Assembly (NCBI GenBank): GCA_041603235.1
Contig: JBFIES010000001.1
Coordinates: forward strand, 124,001-188,000
Length of the DNA stretch: 64,000 bases
Direction: 5' to 3'
Source: Panacagrimonas sp041603235
GTDB taxonomy: Bacteria > Pseudomonadota > Gammaproteobacteria > Nevskiales > Nevskiaceae
Part shown: one piece after another, positions 43,749 through 52,644 of the stretch
Position numbering within the stretch: the first letter of the stretch is position 1
Layout of the letters: each line of letters opens with the position of its first letter
Notes under the pieces: model-generated
What the model was told of the DNA's origin: nothing
Database searches by the model: none
The model's input: only the letters and a program-made list of their open reading frames with translations
Program-made: the position numbers and the translations under genes

Positions 43749-45209
43749 ATGGAACTGATCTTCGAGCACTCCTCTCCCGGTCGCGGCGCGTTCGCGCAGC
43801 ACCCGCCTTCGGCAATCGACATGGACGGCATCCCACAGGAACTGCGTCGCCAGACGCCACCGGGATTGCCGGAAGTCTCCGAGATGCAGGCCGTGCGTCA
43901 TTACACCCGGTTGTCCGGCCTGAACTTCAGCATCGATACGCACTTTTATCCGCTGGGTTCCTGCACCATGAAGTACAACCCGCGCGCCTGTAACAAGCTG
44001 GCGATGCTGCCGCAGTTTCTGGGTCGTCATCCGCTGGCTCCGGTATCGCATTCGCAGGGTTACCTGTCCTGCATGTTCGAGCTGCAGGAAATGCTGCGGG
44101 AGGTCACCGGCATGGCCGCGGTTTCGCTTACGCCGATGGCCGGCGCGCAAGGCGAATTTGCCGGTGTTGCCATGATCCGCGCCTATCACCAGGCGCGTGG
44201 CGACGAAGGCCGCCGCGAAATTCTGGTACCTGATGCTGCTCATGGCACCAATCCCGCGACCGCCACCATGCTGGGTTACGTGGCACGCGAGATTCCCACC
44301 AATGCCGAAGGCGACGTGGATCTGGAGAAGCTCAAGGAAGCCGTCGGTCCGCAGACCGCCGGCATCATGCTGACCAACCCCAGCACGCTGGGCGTGTTCG
44401 AACGCGAGATTCGCGAGATCTCCGGCATCGTGCACAAGGCAGGCGGTCTGCTGTATTACGACGGCGCCAACCTCAACGCCATTCTGGGCAAGGTCCGCCC
44501 GGGCGACATGGGCTTTGACGTCATTCACATGAACCTGCACAAGACCTTCTCCACCCCGCATGGCGGAGGCGGACCGGGTGCCGGCGCAGTGGGCGTTTCC
44601 GAACGGCTCAAGCCCTTCATGCCCATTCCGGTTGTTGGCCGCGATGAGAACCAGGGATACCGCTGGCTCTCGGAAGATGACCTGCCGCAGTCGATCGGAC
44701 GCCTGTCAGCATTCATGGGCAACGCGGGCGTTCTCATGCGTGCATATATCTACGCACGGCTTCTGGGCCGCGAAGGCATGCACCGGGTTGCCGAATTTGC
44801 AACGCTCAATGCCAACTACCTGCAGGTCCAGCTGCAGAAGAAGGGATTTGATCTCGCCTTCCCGACTCGCCGCGCCAGTCACGAATTCATCGTGACCCTG
44901 AAAAAGCAGAAGCAGGAACTGACACTCACCGCAACAGACATGGCCAAGCGATTGCTCGACTATGGCTTCCATGCACCGACGGTTTATTTCCCGCTGCTGG
45001 TACCAGAGTGTCTGCTGATCGAGCCGACCGAAACCGAAGATCTAAAGACGCTGGATTCCTTCATCGATGCCATGGTGTCGATTTGGGAAGAAGCCAAGAC
45101 CGACATCGAGAAGATCAAGGGCGCGCCGTGGACGCTCCCGGTTCGCAGACTCGACGACGTGCGGGCGGCTCGCCAGCTTGATCTGCGCTGGGACGCCACA
45201 AGCGCCTGA
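43749..45209 (+). CDS. gcvPB: Glycine dehydrogenase (decarboxylating) subunit 2
   Basis: This 486-residue PLP subunit decarboxylates glycine together with GcvPA and passes the aminomethyl group to GcvH. The Schiff-base lysine lies in NLHKTFSTPHGGGGPGAG. Start MELIFEHSSPGRGAFAQHPP, SCTMKYNPRACNKL-like GSCTMKYNPRACN and AHGTNPATA are all conserved. The ATG at 43749 is preferred over an in-frame TTG at 43680. Its stop overlaps the dgkA start by one base (TGATG). Confidence 0.97.
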   Translation: MELIFEHSSPGRGAFAQHPPSAIDMDGIPQELRRQTPPGLPEVSEMQAVRHYTRLSGLNFSIDTHFYPLGSCTMKYNPRACNKLAMLPQFLGRHPLAPVSHSQGYLSCMFELQEMLREVTGMAAVSLTPMAGAQGEFAGVAMIRAYHQARGDEGRREILVPDAAHGTNPATATMLGYVAREIPTNAEGDVDLEKLKEAVGPQTAGIMLTNPSTLGVFEREIREISGIVHKAGGLLYYDGANLNAILGKVRPGDMGFDVIHMNLHKTFSTPHGGGGPGAGAVGVSERLKPFMPIPVVGRDENQGYRWLSEDDLPQSIGRLSAFMGNAGVLMRAYIYARLLGREGMHRVAEFATLNANYLQVQLQKKGFDLAFPTRRASHEFIVTLKKQKQELTLTATDMAKRLLDYGFHAPTVYFPLLVPECLLIEPTETEDLKTLDSFIDAMVSIWEEAKTDIEKIKGAPWTLPVRRLDDVRAARQLDLRWDATSA

Positions 45210-45568
45210 TGGCCGACGGCATGAAGGGCTGGCCCCGATTGCTGCGGGCCTGGCGCGTTTCCTACAAGGGGCTGGCTTGGGCGCTGCGCGAGGAAGAAGC
45301 CTTTCGCATCGAGTTCGTGCTGTTTGTACTGCTGGCTCCGCTCGCCCTGTGGCTGGGCGACAGTGGCCTGGAACGCGCGGTGCTCCTGCTCTCACTGTTG
45401 CTGGTCCTGCTGGTGGAACTGCTCAACACAGCGGTTGAAGCTGCAATCGATCGCATTGGTAAGGAGCACCACCCACTTTCGGGTCTGGCCAAGGATCTGG
45501 GCTCGGCCGCCGTGCATATTTCACTGCTGCAGGTGCCCGTCATCTGGGGCCTGATCTTGTTTGGATAG
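45209..45568 (+). CDS. dgkA: Diacylglycerol kinase
   Basis: This 119-residue integral membrane protein has three hydrophobic helices. RLLRAWRVSYKGLAWALREE and the catalytic segment VELLNTAVEAAIDRIG (with the Glu/Asn of the active site), then HHPLSGLAKDLGSAAVHISL, are the DgkA hallmarks. It phosphorylates diacylglycerol to phosphatidate and so recycles lipids. It is translationally coupled to gcvPB, although the two functions are unrelated. Confidence 0.95.
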   Translation: MADGMKGWPRLLRAWRVSYKGLAWALREEEAFRIEFVLFVLLAPLALWLGDSGLERAVLLLSLLLVLLVELLNTAVEAAIDRIGKEHHPLSGLAKDLGSAAVHISLLQVPVIWGLILFG

Positions 45569-45630
45569 GGCCCTGCCCCTTTCCGGTTGCACTTTCTTCT
45601 TTCAATTCAATATCGACACAGGGGATTCAT

Positions 45631-46560
45631 GTGAGCGCACTTATCTGCGGGTCTTTCGCCTACGACACCATCATGGTGTTCCCGGGCTACTTCAAGAACG
45701 AAATCCTGCCGGACAAGGTTCATATCCTGAATGTTTCCTTCTTGGTGCCGGAACTGCGCCGCGAGTTTGGTGGTTGTGCGGGCAACATTGCCTACAACCT
45801 GCACCTGCTCGGTGGTGACGCCAAGCCGATGGGAACCGTCGGCAAGGATTTTGATGCCTACGCGGAGTGGATGAAGAAGACCGGTGTCTCGCAGGATTGC
45901 ATTCAGAAGGTCGACGATGCCTACACCGCGCAGGCCTACATCACGACCGATCTGGACGACAACCAGATCACTGCTTTTCATCCGGGTGCGATGAGCTTTG
46001 CACACCAGCAGGACATCGTAACCAAGGACGTCAAGTTCGGCACGGTGTCTCCCGACGGGCGCGATGGCATGTTGCTGCACGCAACGCAGTTTGCAGAAGC
46101 CAATATTCCCTTCATCTTTGATCCGGGTCAGGGCCTGCCCATGTTTGGCGGTGAAGAGCTGACCGATTTCATCGACAAAGCCACGTACGTCGCCGTCAAT
46201 GACTACGAGGGTGAAATGCTGTCCGAACGCACCGGTCTTTCGCTCAAGAAGATTGCTGAACGGGTGGATGCCCTGATCGTGACCCGTGGCGGCAAGGGTT
46301 CGCACATCTTCCACAAGGGTCAGGTCATTGAAGTGCCTTGCGCCAAGGCGGAATCCTTGGCCGACCCGACGGGTTGTGGCGATGCCTACCGTGGCGGCTT
46401 GCTGTATGGCCTGCTCAACGGCATGGATTGGGAGACCACCGGTCGAATTGCGAGCCTGATCGGCGCGATCAAGATTGAACGCCTCGGGCCACAGAATCAC
46501 AAGGTCACACCCGAAGCCTTCCGCGAGCGCTTCAAGAAAGAGTTCGGACGAGACATCTAA
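45631..46560 (+). CDS. PfkB-family carbohydrate/nucleoside kinase
   Basis: This 309-residue ribokinase-fold enzyme starts with GTG. GGCAGNIAYNLHLLGG is PfkB signature 1 and ADPTGCGDAYRGGLLYG is signature 2, with the catalytic Asp of GCGD. The overall layout resembles adenosine-kinase-like members of COG0524, but the phosphate acceptor (adenosine, ribose or a sugar phosphate) cannot be told from sequence. GGGGA lies near the start. It is followed by the (p)ppGpp gene after 101 bases. Confidence 0.88.
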   Translation: MSALICGSFAYDTIMVFPGYFKNEILPDKVHILNVSFLVPELRREFGGCAGNIAYNLHLLGGDAKPMGTVGKDFDAYAEWMKKTGVSQDCIQKVDDAYTAQAYITTDLDDNQITAFHPGAMSFAHQQDIVTKDVKFGTVSPDGRDGMLLHATQFAEANIPFIFDPGQGLPMFGGEELTDFIDKATYVAVNDYEGEMLSERTGLSLKKIAERVDALIVTRGGKGSHIFHKGQVIEVPCAKAESLADPTGCGDAYRGGLLYGLLNGMDWETTGRIASLIGAIKIERLGPQNHKVTPEAFRERFKKEFGRDI

Positions 46561-46661
46561 ACCCGTCCGCGGGGAACATGACCGCAACTTCCGACCTGCC
46601 AGTGATGGAAATTCTGACCCTTCACTGCGGTCGGGAGCCTGCGCCGCGTTAGACTCAGCGC

Positions 46662-48821
46662 ATGGAACTTCCGGTCATCCAGAGAATAGGCACCGCACTG
46701 CGCACGCAGAGAGTCGCGCGCGAGTTCGGAATGGAACCGCTCGCCCGTGTTCTTGCGGCCTATCTTCCGGAAGACCAGATCAGGGAAGTCCGCCGCGCTT
46801 ACGAGTTCGGCGCAAGAGAACATCAGGGCCAGAAGCGCAAAGCCGGCGAGCCCTACATTTTTCACCCGTTGGCGGTCGCCCGCATCCTCGCCGAGATGCG
46901 CATGGACGCAACGACACTGGTCGCGGCGATCCTGCACGACGTTATCGAGGATACCGGCGTCTCGAAGGATGAGGTCTCACTGAAATTCGGCAAGGACGTT
47001 GCCGAATTGGTCGACGGTGTTTCCAAGATCGGCAAGATCGAAGGCATGAGCCGGGCCGAGCGTCAGGCAGAAAGCTTCCGCAAGCTGTTGTTGGCGATGA
47101 CGCAGGATCTGCGCGTCATCCTGATCAAGCTCGCCGATCGTCTGCACAACATGCGCACGATCGATTCCATGAGCAGCGAGCAGCGCAAGCGCATCTCGCG
47201 CGAGACGCTGGATATCTACGCGCCCATCGCCCAGCGTCTGGGCATTCATTCCATGCGGGTAGAGCTTGAAGACCTCGCCTTCAGCAATTTGTACCCCAAA
47301 CGATTCTCTGCACTGGCAACCAGCATTGCCAAGCAGATGGGCGATGCCAAGAAGCTGGTCAAGCAAGTGGAGCAAAAGCTCTCAAAGCATCTGCGCGAAG
47401 AAGGCATCGGCGCAACGGTGGTCGGCCGCGACAAGAACGTCTACAGCGTCTATCAGAAGATGCGACGCAAGAAGCTGCGGCTACTCAATGTCATGGACCT
47501 TCTGGGCTTTCGCATCATCGTGTCCAAAGTCGACGACTGCTATCGCACCCTGGGTGTCGTACACCACGTCTACAAGCCCGTACCGGGCTATTTCGACGAC
47601 TACATTGCCAATGCCAAGGGCAATGGCTATCAGTCATTGCACACCACCTGCATTGCGCCGGGCGGCAACAAGATCGAAGTCCAGATTCGCACGCGCGACA
47701 TGCACCATGTATCTGAGGCCGGAATCGCCGCGCACTGGCAGTACAAGCTGGGCGGCAACGAAACCCAGCTCGGCCCGCAGCGTCGAGCACGCGAATGGCT
47801 CAAGACGGTGTTCGACGAATTTGGTTCCGACGGATCCATCGAGTTCATCGAAGGCGTCAAGGTTGATCTGTTCCCGGACGAGGTCTATGTCTTCTCGCCC
47901 AAGGGTGACATCCGCCGCTTGCCCAAGGGCGCAACGCCGGTGGATTTTGCATATTCGGTACACAGCGAACTGGGTGATCGCTGCGTGGCCGCGCGCATCG
48001 ACGGCAGCCTTGAGCCGCTGCATTCACAGGTGAAATCGGGACAGACCATCGAGATCATCACTGCACGTCATGCGCGCCCGAACGCTGCATGGCTGCATTT
48101 CGTGAAGACGGCCCGAGCACGAAGCCACATCCGCAATTTCCTGCGTCACCAGCGTGAGGACGAGGCAATTCGCCTGGGCAGGAGACTGCTGGAAATTGCC
48201 TTGCGCGAGTTGAGTATTCCGCTCACCGCTCTGCGCAATGCGCAAAGCGACCAGGTCCTTGAAAGCTTCGGCCTGACCGATATCGAGGAACTCTATGCCG
48301 CCATCGGAACGGGGCAGCGTCTGGCGCCGCTGGTAGCCCGTCGCTTCCTGCCGGATACCGAAGATGGCGCGGTTGAAGCCGGAGACGGGTCCGCACTGGC
48401 CATCGAAGGCACCGAAGGCATGATTCTGGACTACGGCAAATGCTGCCGTCCGATTCCGGGTGATCAGATTCGCGGTAGTGTCAGCGTGGGTCGCGGCATT
48501 GTTGTGCACCGGACAGACTGCCGGGATGCCAAGGCGCGCCCGCAAGACTGGATTCCGCTGGTTTGGGCCGATAACGTTGAAGGCGATTACCACTGCGAGA
48601 TTTCCATGCGCTCGCTCAACAAGCGCGGACTTCTGGCCAAGGTCACATCCGAAATTGCAGACGCAGAATCGAGCATCGAGAACGTGCAGATGGCCGATCG
48701 CGCCGGAAGCGAGGCGGTTGAAACGCGGATCACCATCACGGTCAAGAACCGGGTCCATCTGGCGCGGGTGTTGCGCCGAATCCGACGCATCGATGGTGTC
48801 GAAAGAGTTGCACGGACTTGA
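46662..48821 (+). CDS. spoT: RelA/SpoT-family (p)ppGpp synthetase/hydrolase
   Basis: This 719-residue long RSH protein has all domains. The HD hydrolase is intact: His68, HD at 92-93 (LHDVIEDTG) and Asp159 in KLADRLHNMRT. The synthetase (about 230-370) contains NGYQSLHTT and VQIRTRDMHHVSE. Then come TGS (LFPDEVYVFSPKGDI), a helical and zinc-finger region (YGKCCRPIPGD) and ACT. It makes and degrades the alarmone (p)ppGpp. Unusually, residues 310-313 read YFDD where bifunctional RSH enzymes usually have RxKD and RelA has ExDD. The active HD argues for SpoT-type function. Confidence 0.93.
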   Translation: MELPVIQRIGTALRTQRVAREFGMEPLARVLAAYLPEDQIREVRRAYEFGAREHQGQKRKAGEPYIFHPLAVARILAEMRMDATTLVAAILHDVIEDTGVSKDEVSLKFGKDVAELVDGVSKIGKIEGMSRAERQAESFRKLLLAMTQDLRVILIKLADRLHNMRTIDSMSSEQRKRISRETLDIYAPIAQRLGIHSMRVELEDLAFSNLYPKRFSALATSIAKQMGDAKKLVKQVEQKLSKHLREEGIGATVVGRDKNVYSVYQKMRRKKLRLLNVMDLLGFRIIVSKVDDCYRTLGVVHHVYKPVPGYFDDYIANAKGNGYQSLHTTCIAPGGNKIEVQIRTRDMHHVSEAGIAAHWQYKLGGNETQLGPQRRAREWLKTVFDEFGSDGSIEFIEGVKVDLFPDEVYVFSPKGDIRRLPKGATPVDFAYSVHSELGDRCVAARIDGSLEPLHSQVKSGQTIEIITARHARPNAAWLHFVKTARARSHIRNFLRHQREDEAIRLGRRLLEIALRELSIPLTALRNAQSDQVLESFGLTDIEELYAAIGTGQRLAPLVARRFLPDTEDGAVEAGDGSALAIEGTEGMILDYGKCCRPIPGDQIRGSVSVGRGIVVHRTDCRDAKARPQDWIPLVWADNVEGDYHCEISMRSLNKRGLLAKVTSEIADAESSIENVQMADRAGSEAVETRITITVKNRVHLARVLRRIRRIDGVERVART

Positions 48822-48864
48822 TCGCGCCTGAGCGCTCTGCAGCCAAGGCTGCGCCTGCAGACTG

Positions 48865-50655
48865 ATGCGTCCCAATCGCCTGCCACCTGCCCCTGGCTCT
48901 GAAGGCGACAAACCTTCCTTTGAGGTTCTTCGCCAGCTACTACCCTATCTGAAGGAGTTTCCGGCAAGAGTCTTCGTAGCCGCGGCCTGCCTGCTGCTGG
49001 CCAAGCTCAGCGCAGTCGCGATGCCGCTGGTGCTGAAACACATCGTAGACCAGCTCGATACAGGACAGAACGCTGTACTGATCGTCCCGGTCGCATTGCT
49101 GCTCTTCTACGGCCTTTTACGTTTCGGCAATGTCTTGCTCGGCGAACTCCGCGATCTGGTTTTTGGCCGGGTCACGGAGCGCGCGATTCGCCGGGCTTCG
49201 CTGGATGTGTTCAAGCATCTTCACAAGCTCGATCTCGCATTTCATCTGGAACGCCAGACCGGCGGTGTCGCGCGCGACATAGAACGAGGCGTGTCGGGCA
49301 TCAGCTTCCTGCTGCGTTTCATGCTGTTCAACATCGCACCTACCCTGCTCGAACTGGCGCTGGTCGCTGCCATCCTGCTGGTCAACTACGGTGCCAGCTT
49401 TGCTGTGATCACCACCTTGTCGGTTGTCGGATACGTTGCGTTCTCCATCGTGGTGACGGAGTGGCGAACCAAGCATGTGCGCGAGGCCAACCGGCTCAAC
49501 TCGCGCGCCTCGCAACGTTCCGTGGACTCTCTGCTGAATCACGAGACCGTGAAGCTGTTCAGTGCAGAGAAGCGCGAGGCCGAGGAATACGATCGCTTTT
49601 TGTCCGAATGGGAAATCGCCGCCCAGCGTAACCGGATCAGTCTGGCCGGTCTGAATCTGGGCCAGGCCATGATCGTGGCCGGCGGCATGACCTGGATGCT
49701 GATTCTTGCCGCCAACGGCGTTGCGCAGGAGCAACTCTCCATCGGCGATTTCGTTGCGATAAATGCCTACATGTTGCAGCTATTCCTGCCGCTGAATTTT
49801 CTCGGTTTTGTCTATCGGGAAATCCGGCGTGCACTGGTCGACATGCAGCGCATGTTTTCTCTACTCGCGATCAAGCCGGCAGTTGCGGACATCGACAATG
49901 CGCCCGCGCTCGCGCTTGAAAAAGGCGCCATTCGTTTTGAGAACCTCAGTTTTGGCTACGTGCCGGACCGGCAGATTCTCCACAATGTGTCTTTCGAAAT
50001 CCCCAGCGGCCGGAAGCTGGCTGTCGTCGGCTCCAGTGGGGCCGGAAAGTCGACGCTGGCTCGCCTGTTGTTCCGCTTCTACGAACCTGACGCGGGCCGC
50101 ATCACCATCGACGGCACTGATATTCGACAGGTCAGTCAGGAGAGCCTGCGAAAGCATATTGGCGTTGTCCCGCAGGACACGGTCTTGTTCAACGACACGC
50201 TGGCGTACAACCTTTCCTACGGCTGTCCCGAGGCTAGCGAAGCAGACATTCGGCGTGCAATTCAGACCGCTCATCTGGACGCTTTCGTCAACGCGCTACC
50301 AGAAGGGCTACAAACGCAAGTCGGCGAACGTGGTCTGAAACTGTCAGGCGGAGAAAAGCAACGTGTTGCCATCGCTCGTGCATTGCTGCGTGAACCCTCC
50401 ATTCTCATTTTTGATGAAGCAACGTCCTCGCTGGATTCCCGCTCTGAAGCTGCCATCCTCGCGGCGCTCAAAGACGCTGCGCAACATCGGACAACACTGG
50501 TCATCGCCCACCGGCTTTCGACCATCACGGACGCCGACGAGATTCTGGTTCTTGAGCACGGCAGGATTGTTGAACAAGGCACGCACTCAGAGCTGATTGC
50601 GAACGATGGCCATTACGCAAGCCTCTGGAATATGCAGCTGCGCGATCAACTCTGA
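48865..50655 (+). CDS. Atm1/HMT1-type ABC exporter (fused permease-ATPase)
   Basis: This 596-residue half-transporter has a six-helix permease (about 25-325) with HLERQTGGVARDIERGVSGI, characteristic of the Atm1/ABCB7/HMT1 group, and LNFLGFVYREIRRALVDMQR. The nucleotide-binding domain has Walker A VGSSGAGKSTL, signature LSGGEKQRVAIARAL, Walker B ILIFDEATSSLD and H-loop IAHRLST. Bacterial relatives export glutathione-conjugated metals or polysulfides. Substrate is inferred from family only. It begins 44 bases after spoT and may be co-transcribed. Confidence 0.9.
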   Translation: MRPNRLPPAPGSEGDKPSFEVLRQLLPYLKEFPARVFVAAACLLLAKLSAVAMPLVLKHIVDQLDTGQNAVLIVPVALLLFYGLLRFGNVLLGELRDLVFGRVTERAIRRASLDVFKHLHKLDLAFHLERQTGGVARDIERGVSGISFLLRFMLFNIAPTLLELALVAAILLVNYGASFAVITTLSVVGYVAFSIVVTEWRTKHVREANRLNSRASQRSVDSLLNHETVKLFSAEKREAEEYDRFLSEWEIAAQRNRISLAGLNLGQAMIVAGGMTWMLILAANGVAQEQLSIGDFVAINAYMLQLFLPLNFLGFVYREIRRALVDMQRMFSLLAIKPAVADIDNAPALALEKGAIRFENLSFGYVPDRQILHNVSFEIPSGRKLAVVGSSGAGKSTLARLLFRFYEPDAGRITIDGTDIRQVSQESLRKHIGVVPQDTVLFNDTLAYNLSYGCPEASEADIRRAIQTAHLDAFVNALPEGLQTQVGERGLKLSGGEKQRVAIARALLREPSILIFDEATSSLDSRSEAAILAALKDAAQHRTTLVIAHRLSTITDADEILVLEHGRIVEQGTHSELIANDGHYASLWNMQLRDQL

Positions 50656-50762
50656 CGATTTTTCCCGCCCCTTGCAGGATTCAAACTCGGGGCACAGAAT
50701 CAAGGCACAAAAAGTGAGGTCATCACTCAGGTGACCCGTTCATGCGATCCAGGAGATTACAG

Positions 50763-52616
50763 ATGAAAGCTATTCGCAGATCCCTGTTTACGATTGGCAT
50801 GGGAGGTGCGGCACTGTGCGCACCGCTTGCAAGCCAAGCCCTCAGCTTCGAGTTTGGCGACGTCTCCGCCAGCCTGGATACCACGGTCTCTGTCGGCGCT
50901 TCCATGCGTACCGAAGACGCGCAGGATTCACTGATAGGTATCGCAAACGGCGGCACTTCACGGTCCGTCAATGATGATGACGGCAACCTCAACTACGAAA
51001 GCGGCGACCTGGTATCTGCTGCGATAAAAGCGACACACGATGTTGAGTTGCGCTACGGGCAATCCGGAATTTTTGCCCGCACCTCGTATTTCTACGACGC
51101 GCAGGCAGACAGTGATCGCGAGTACTTCGGCAAGCGCGGAAAGGACAGGCTGGTTTCTGAAATCACCATGCTTGACCTGTTCTACTACGCCAATTTCCGG
51201 CTCGATGGAAAGCCCGCAACCATCCGACTCGGCAATCAGGTCGTGAACTGGGGCGAAAGCACCTTCATCCAGAATGGCATCAATGCCGCCAATCCGGTTG
51301 ACGTCGCCAAGTTGCGCACGCCGGGCTCCGAGCTCAAGGAAGCCTTGTTGCCAGTTCCCATGCTCTGGGGCTCGGCATCACTCAGCAATTCTTTGAGCCT
51401 GGAAGCGATGTGGATCTGGAATTTCAAGGAAATTGAAATTGATCCTCGCGGAAGCTTCTTCTCCACCAACGACTTCCTGTCGGATGATGGCACCACGGCT
51501 TACACCGGTTTCGGTCGCCGTAACGATCAACACAACAATACGGCGTTTATGGGTGCAAACACCGGCGTCGTCGCGCTTGGCGTCCCACGCACCTTCAGCA
51601 TGGGCGAACCAGAGCGCAAAGCGGATCAGTACGGTTTCGCGCTGCGCTACTTCGCGGATTGGCTGAATTCCACTGAGTTCGGTCTGTTTTACACCAAGTA
51701 CCACAGCCGAATTCCGCTGGTCTCAATCCTTCGTGCCACCAACCAGGCCAGCACTCCGGCGCGCGTCCTGACCAGTGCCTTCTACGCGGATTATCCAGAA
51801 GACATCGAACTGTACGGCCTGTCCTTCAATACCGACGGCCCCTTTGGTATCGCATTGCAGGGCGAATACTCCTATCGACCCAATCTGCCGGTACAGCTTG
51901 CGGCGACGGAGGTTTTGCTTGCCGGCCTGCGGCTGCCGAACACCATCGACGCCGCTGAGGGCGTGAACTCTGCAACCGCTCCGACGCAGTTCGACGGTTT
52001 CCGTCGTACCGCTGCGCATCAGGCGCAGATCACTGCGACCAAGGCTTTCGGACCCACGTTTGGAGCCAATCAGTTCGTGATCTTGGCCGAGGCCGCAGTC
52101 AACAAGCTTGAACTGGACAAGGATCTTCTGTTCAACGGACCCGGCGCAGGACTGCCGTCTTGCAGAAACCCGGCGGCTGCAGGCGGCATCCTGGTGGTGC
52201 TGTCCAATGGCTCCTGCCAGGAAAACGTGGGTGGCGGCTATATGGACCGGACTTCATGGGGTTATCGCCTGGTCAGTGGGCTGACCTATGAAAACGCCAT
52301 TGGTGCGGCAAGCCTGTCCCCAAGACTGGTGTTTGCACATGACGTGAACGGTGTTGGCCCCAATTTCAATCAGGATGCAAAGGCCATCACTGCGGGTGTG
52401 GGCATGAACTATCTGCAACGCTGGCAGGCTGAACTGAGTTACACCACCTTCTTTGACGGGCGCAACTATTCCGGGACCGATCCATTCCCGCCAGGCACCC
52501 CGGTGGGTGGCTCCCCGATCGGTGGCGATGCCACGCAGTCACAATCATTCAATACCAGCGCCAACCCTAACGAAGACAGAGATTTTGTCTCCCTCAACAT
52601 CTCATACGCATTTTGA
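50763..52616 (+). CDS. DUF1302 outer-membrane beta-barrel protein
   Basis: This 617-residue protein has a signal peptide (IRRSLFTIGMGGAALCAPLA) and many amphipathic strands ending SLNISYAF, with C-terminal Phe. LRLGNQVVNWGESTFIQNGI-like IRLGNQVVNWGESTF near residue 160 is the DUF1302 core. AGGAG seven bases upstream supports the ATG at 50763. Function is unproven; DUF1302 genes are almost always beside DUF1329 genes, as here, and such pairs occur near genes for lipids, hydrocarbons or steroids. It is the first gene of a two-gene unit ended by a strong terminator. Confidence 0.88.
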   Translation: MKAIRRSLFTIGMGGAALCAPLASQALSFEFGDVSASLDTTVSVGASMRTEDAQDSLIGIANGGTSRSVNDDDGNLNYESGDLVSAAIKATHDVELRYGQSGIFARTSYFYDAQADSDREYFGKRGKDRLVSEITMLDLFYYANFRLDGKPATIRLGNQVVNWGESTFIQNGINAANPVDVAKLRTPGSELKEALLPVPMLWGSASLSNSLSLEAMWIWNFKEIEIDPRGSFFSTNDFLSDDGTTAYTGFGRRNDQHNNTAFMGANTGVVALGVPRTFSMGEPERKADQYGFALRYFADWLNSTEFGLFYTKYHSRIPLVSILRATNQASTPARVLTSAFYADYPEDIELYGLSFNTDGPFGIALQGEYSYRPNLPVQLAATEVLLAGLRLPNTIDAAEGVNSATAPTQFDGFRRTAAHQAQITATKAFGPTFGANQFVILAEAAVNKLELDKDLLFNGPGAGLPSCRNPAAAGGILVVLSNGSCQENVGGGYMDRTSWGYRLVSGLTYENAIGAASLSPRLVFAHDVNGVGPNFNQDAKAITAGVGMNYLQRWQAELSYTTFFDGRNYSGTDPFPPGTPVGGSPIGGDATQSQSFNTSANPNEDRDFVSLNISYAF

Positions 52617-52644
52617 TGCGACCTTCGGAGCAATGGAGCTATTC

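Noticed and set aside
41787..45209. A broken gcvP split by an insertion
   Set aside because: Both halves have normal starts, lengths and family-specific ends of the two-subunit form, so this is the natural split enzyme, not a disrupted gene.
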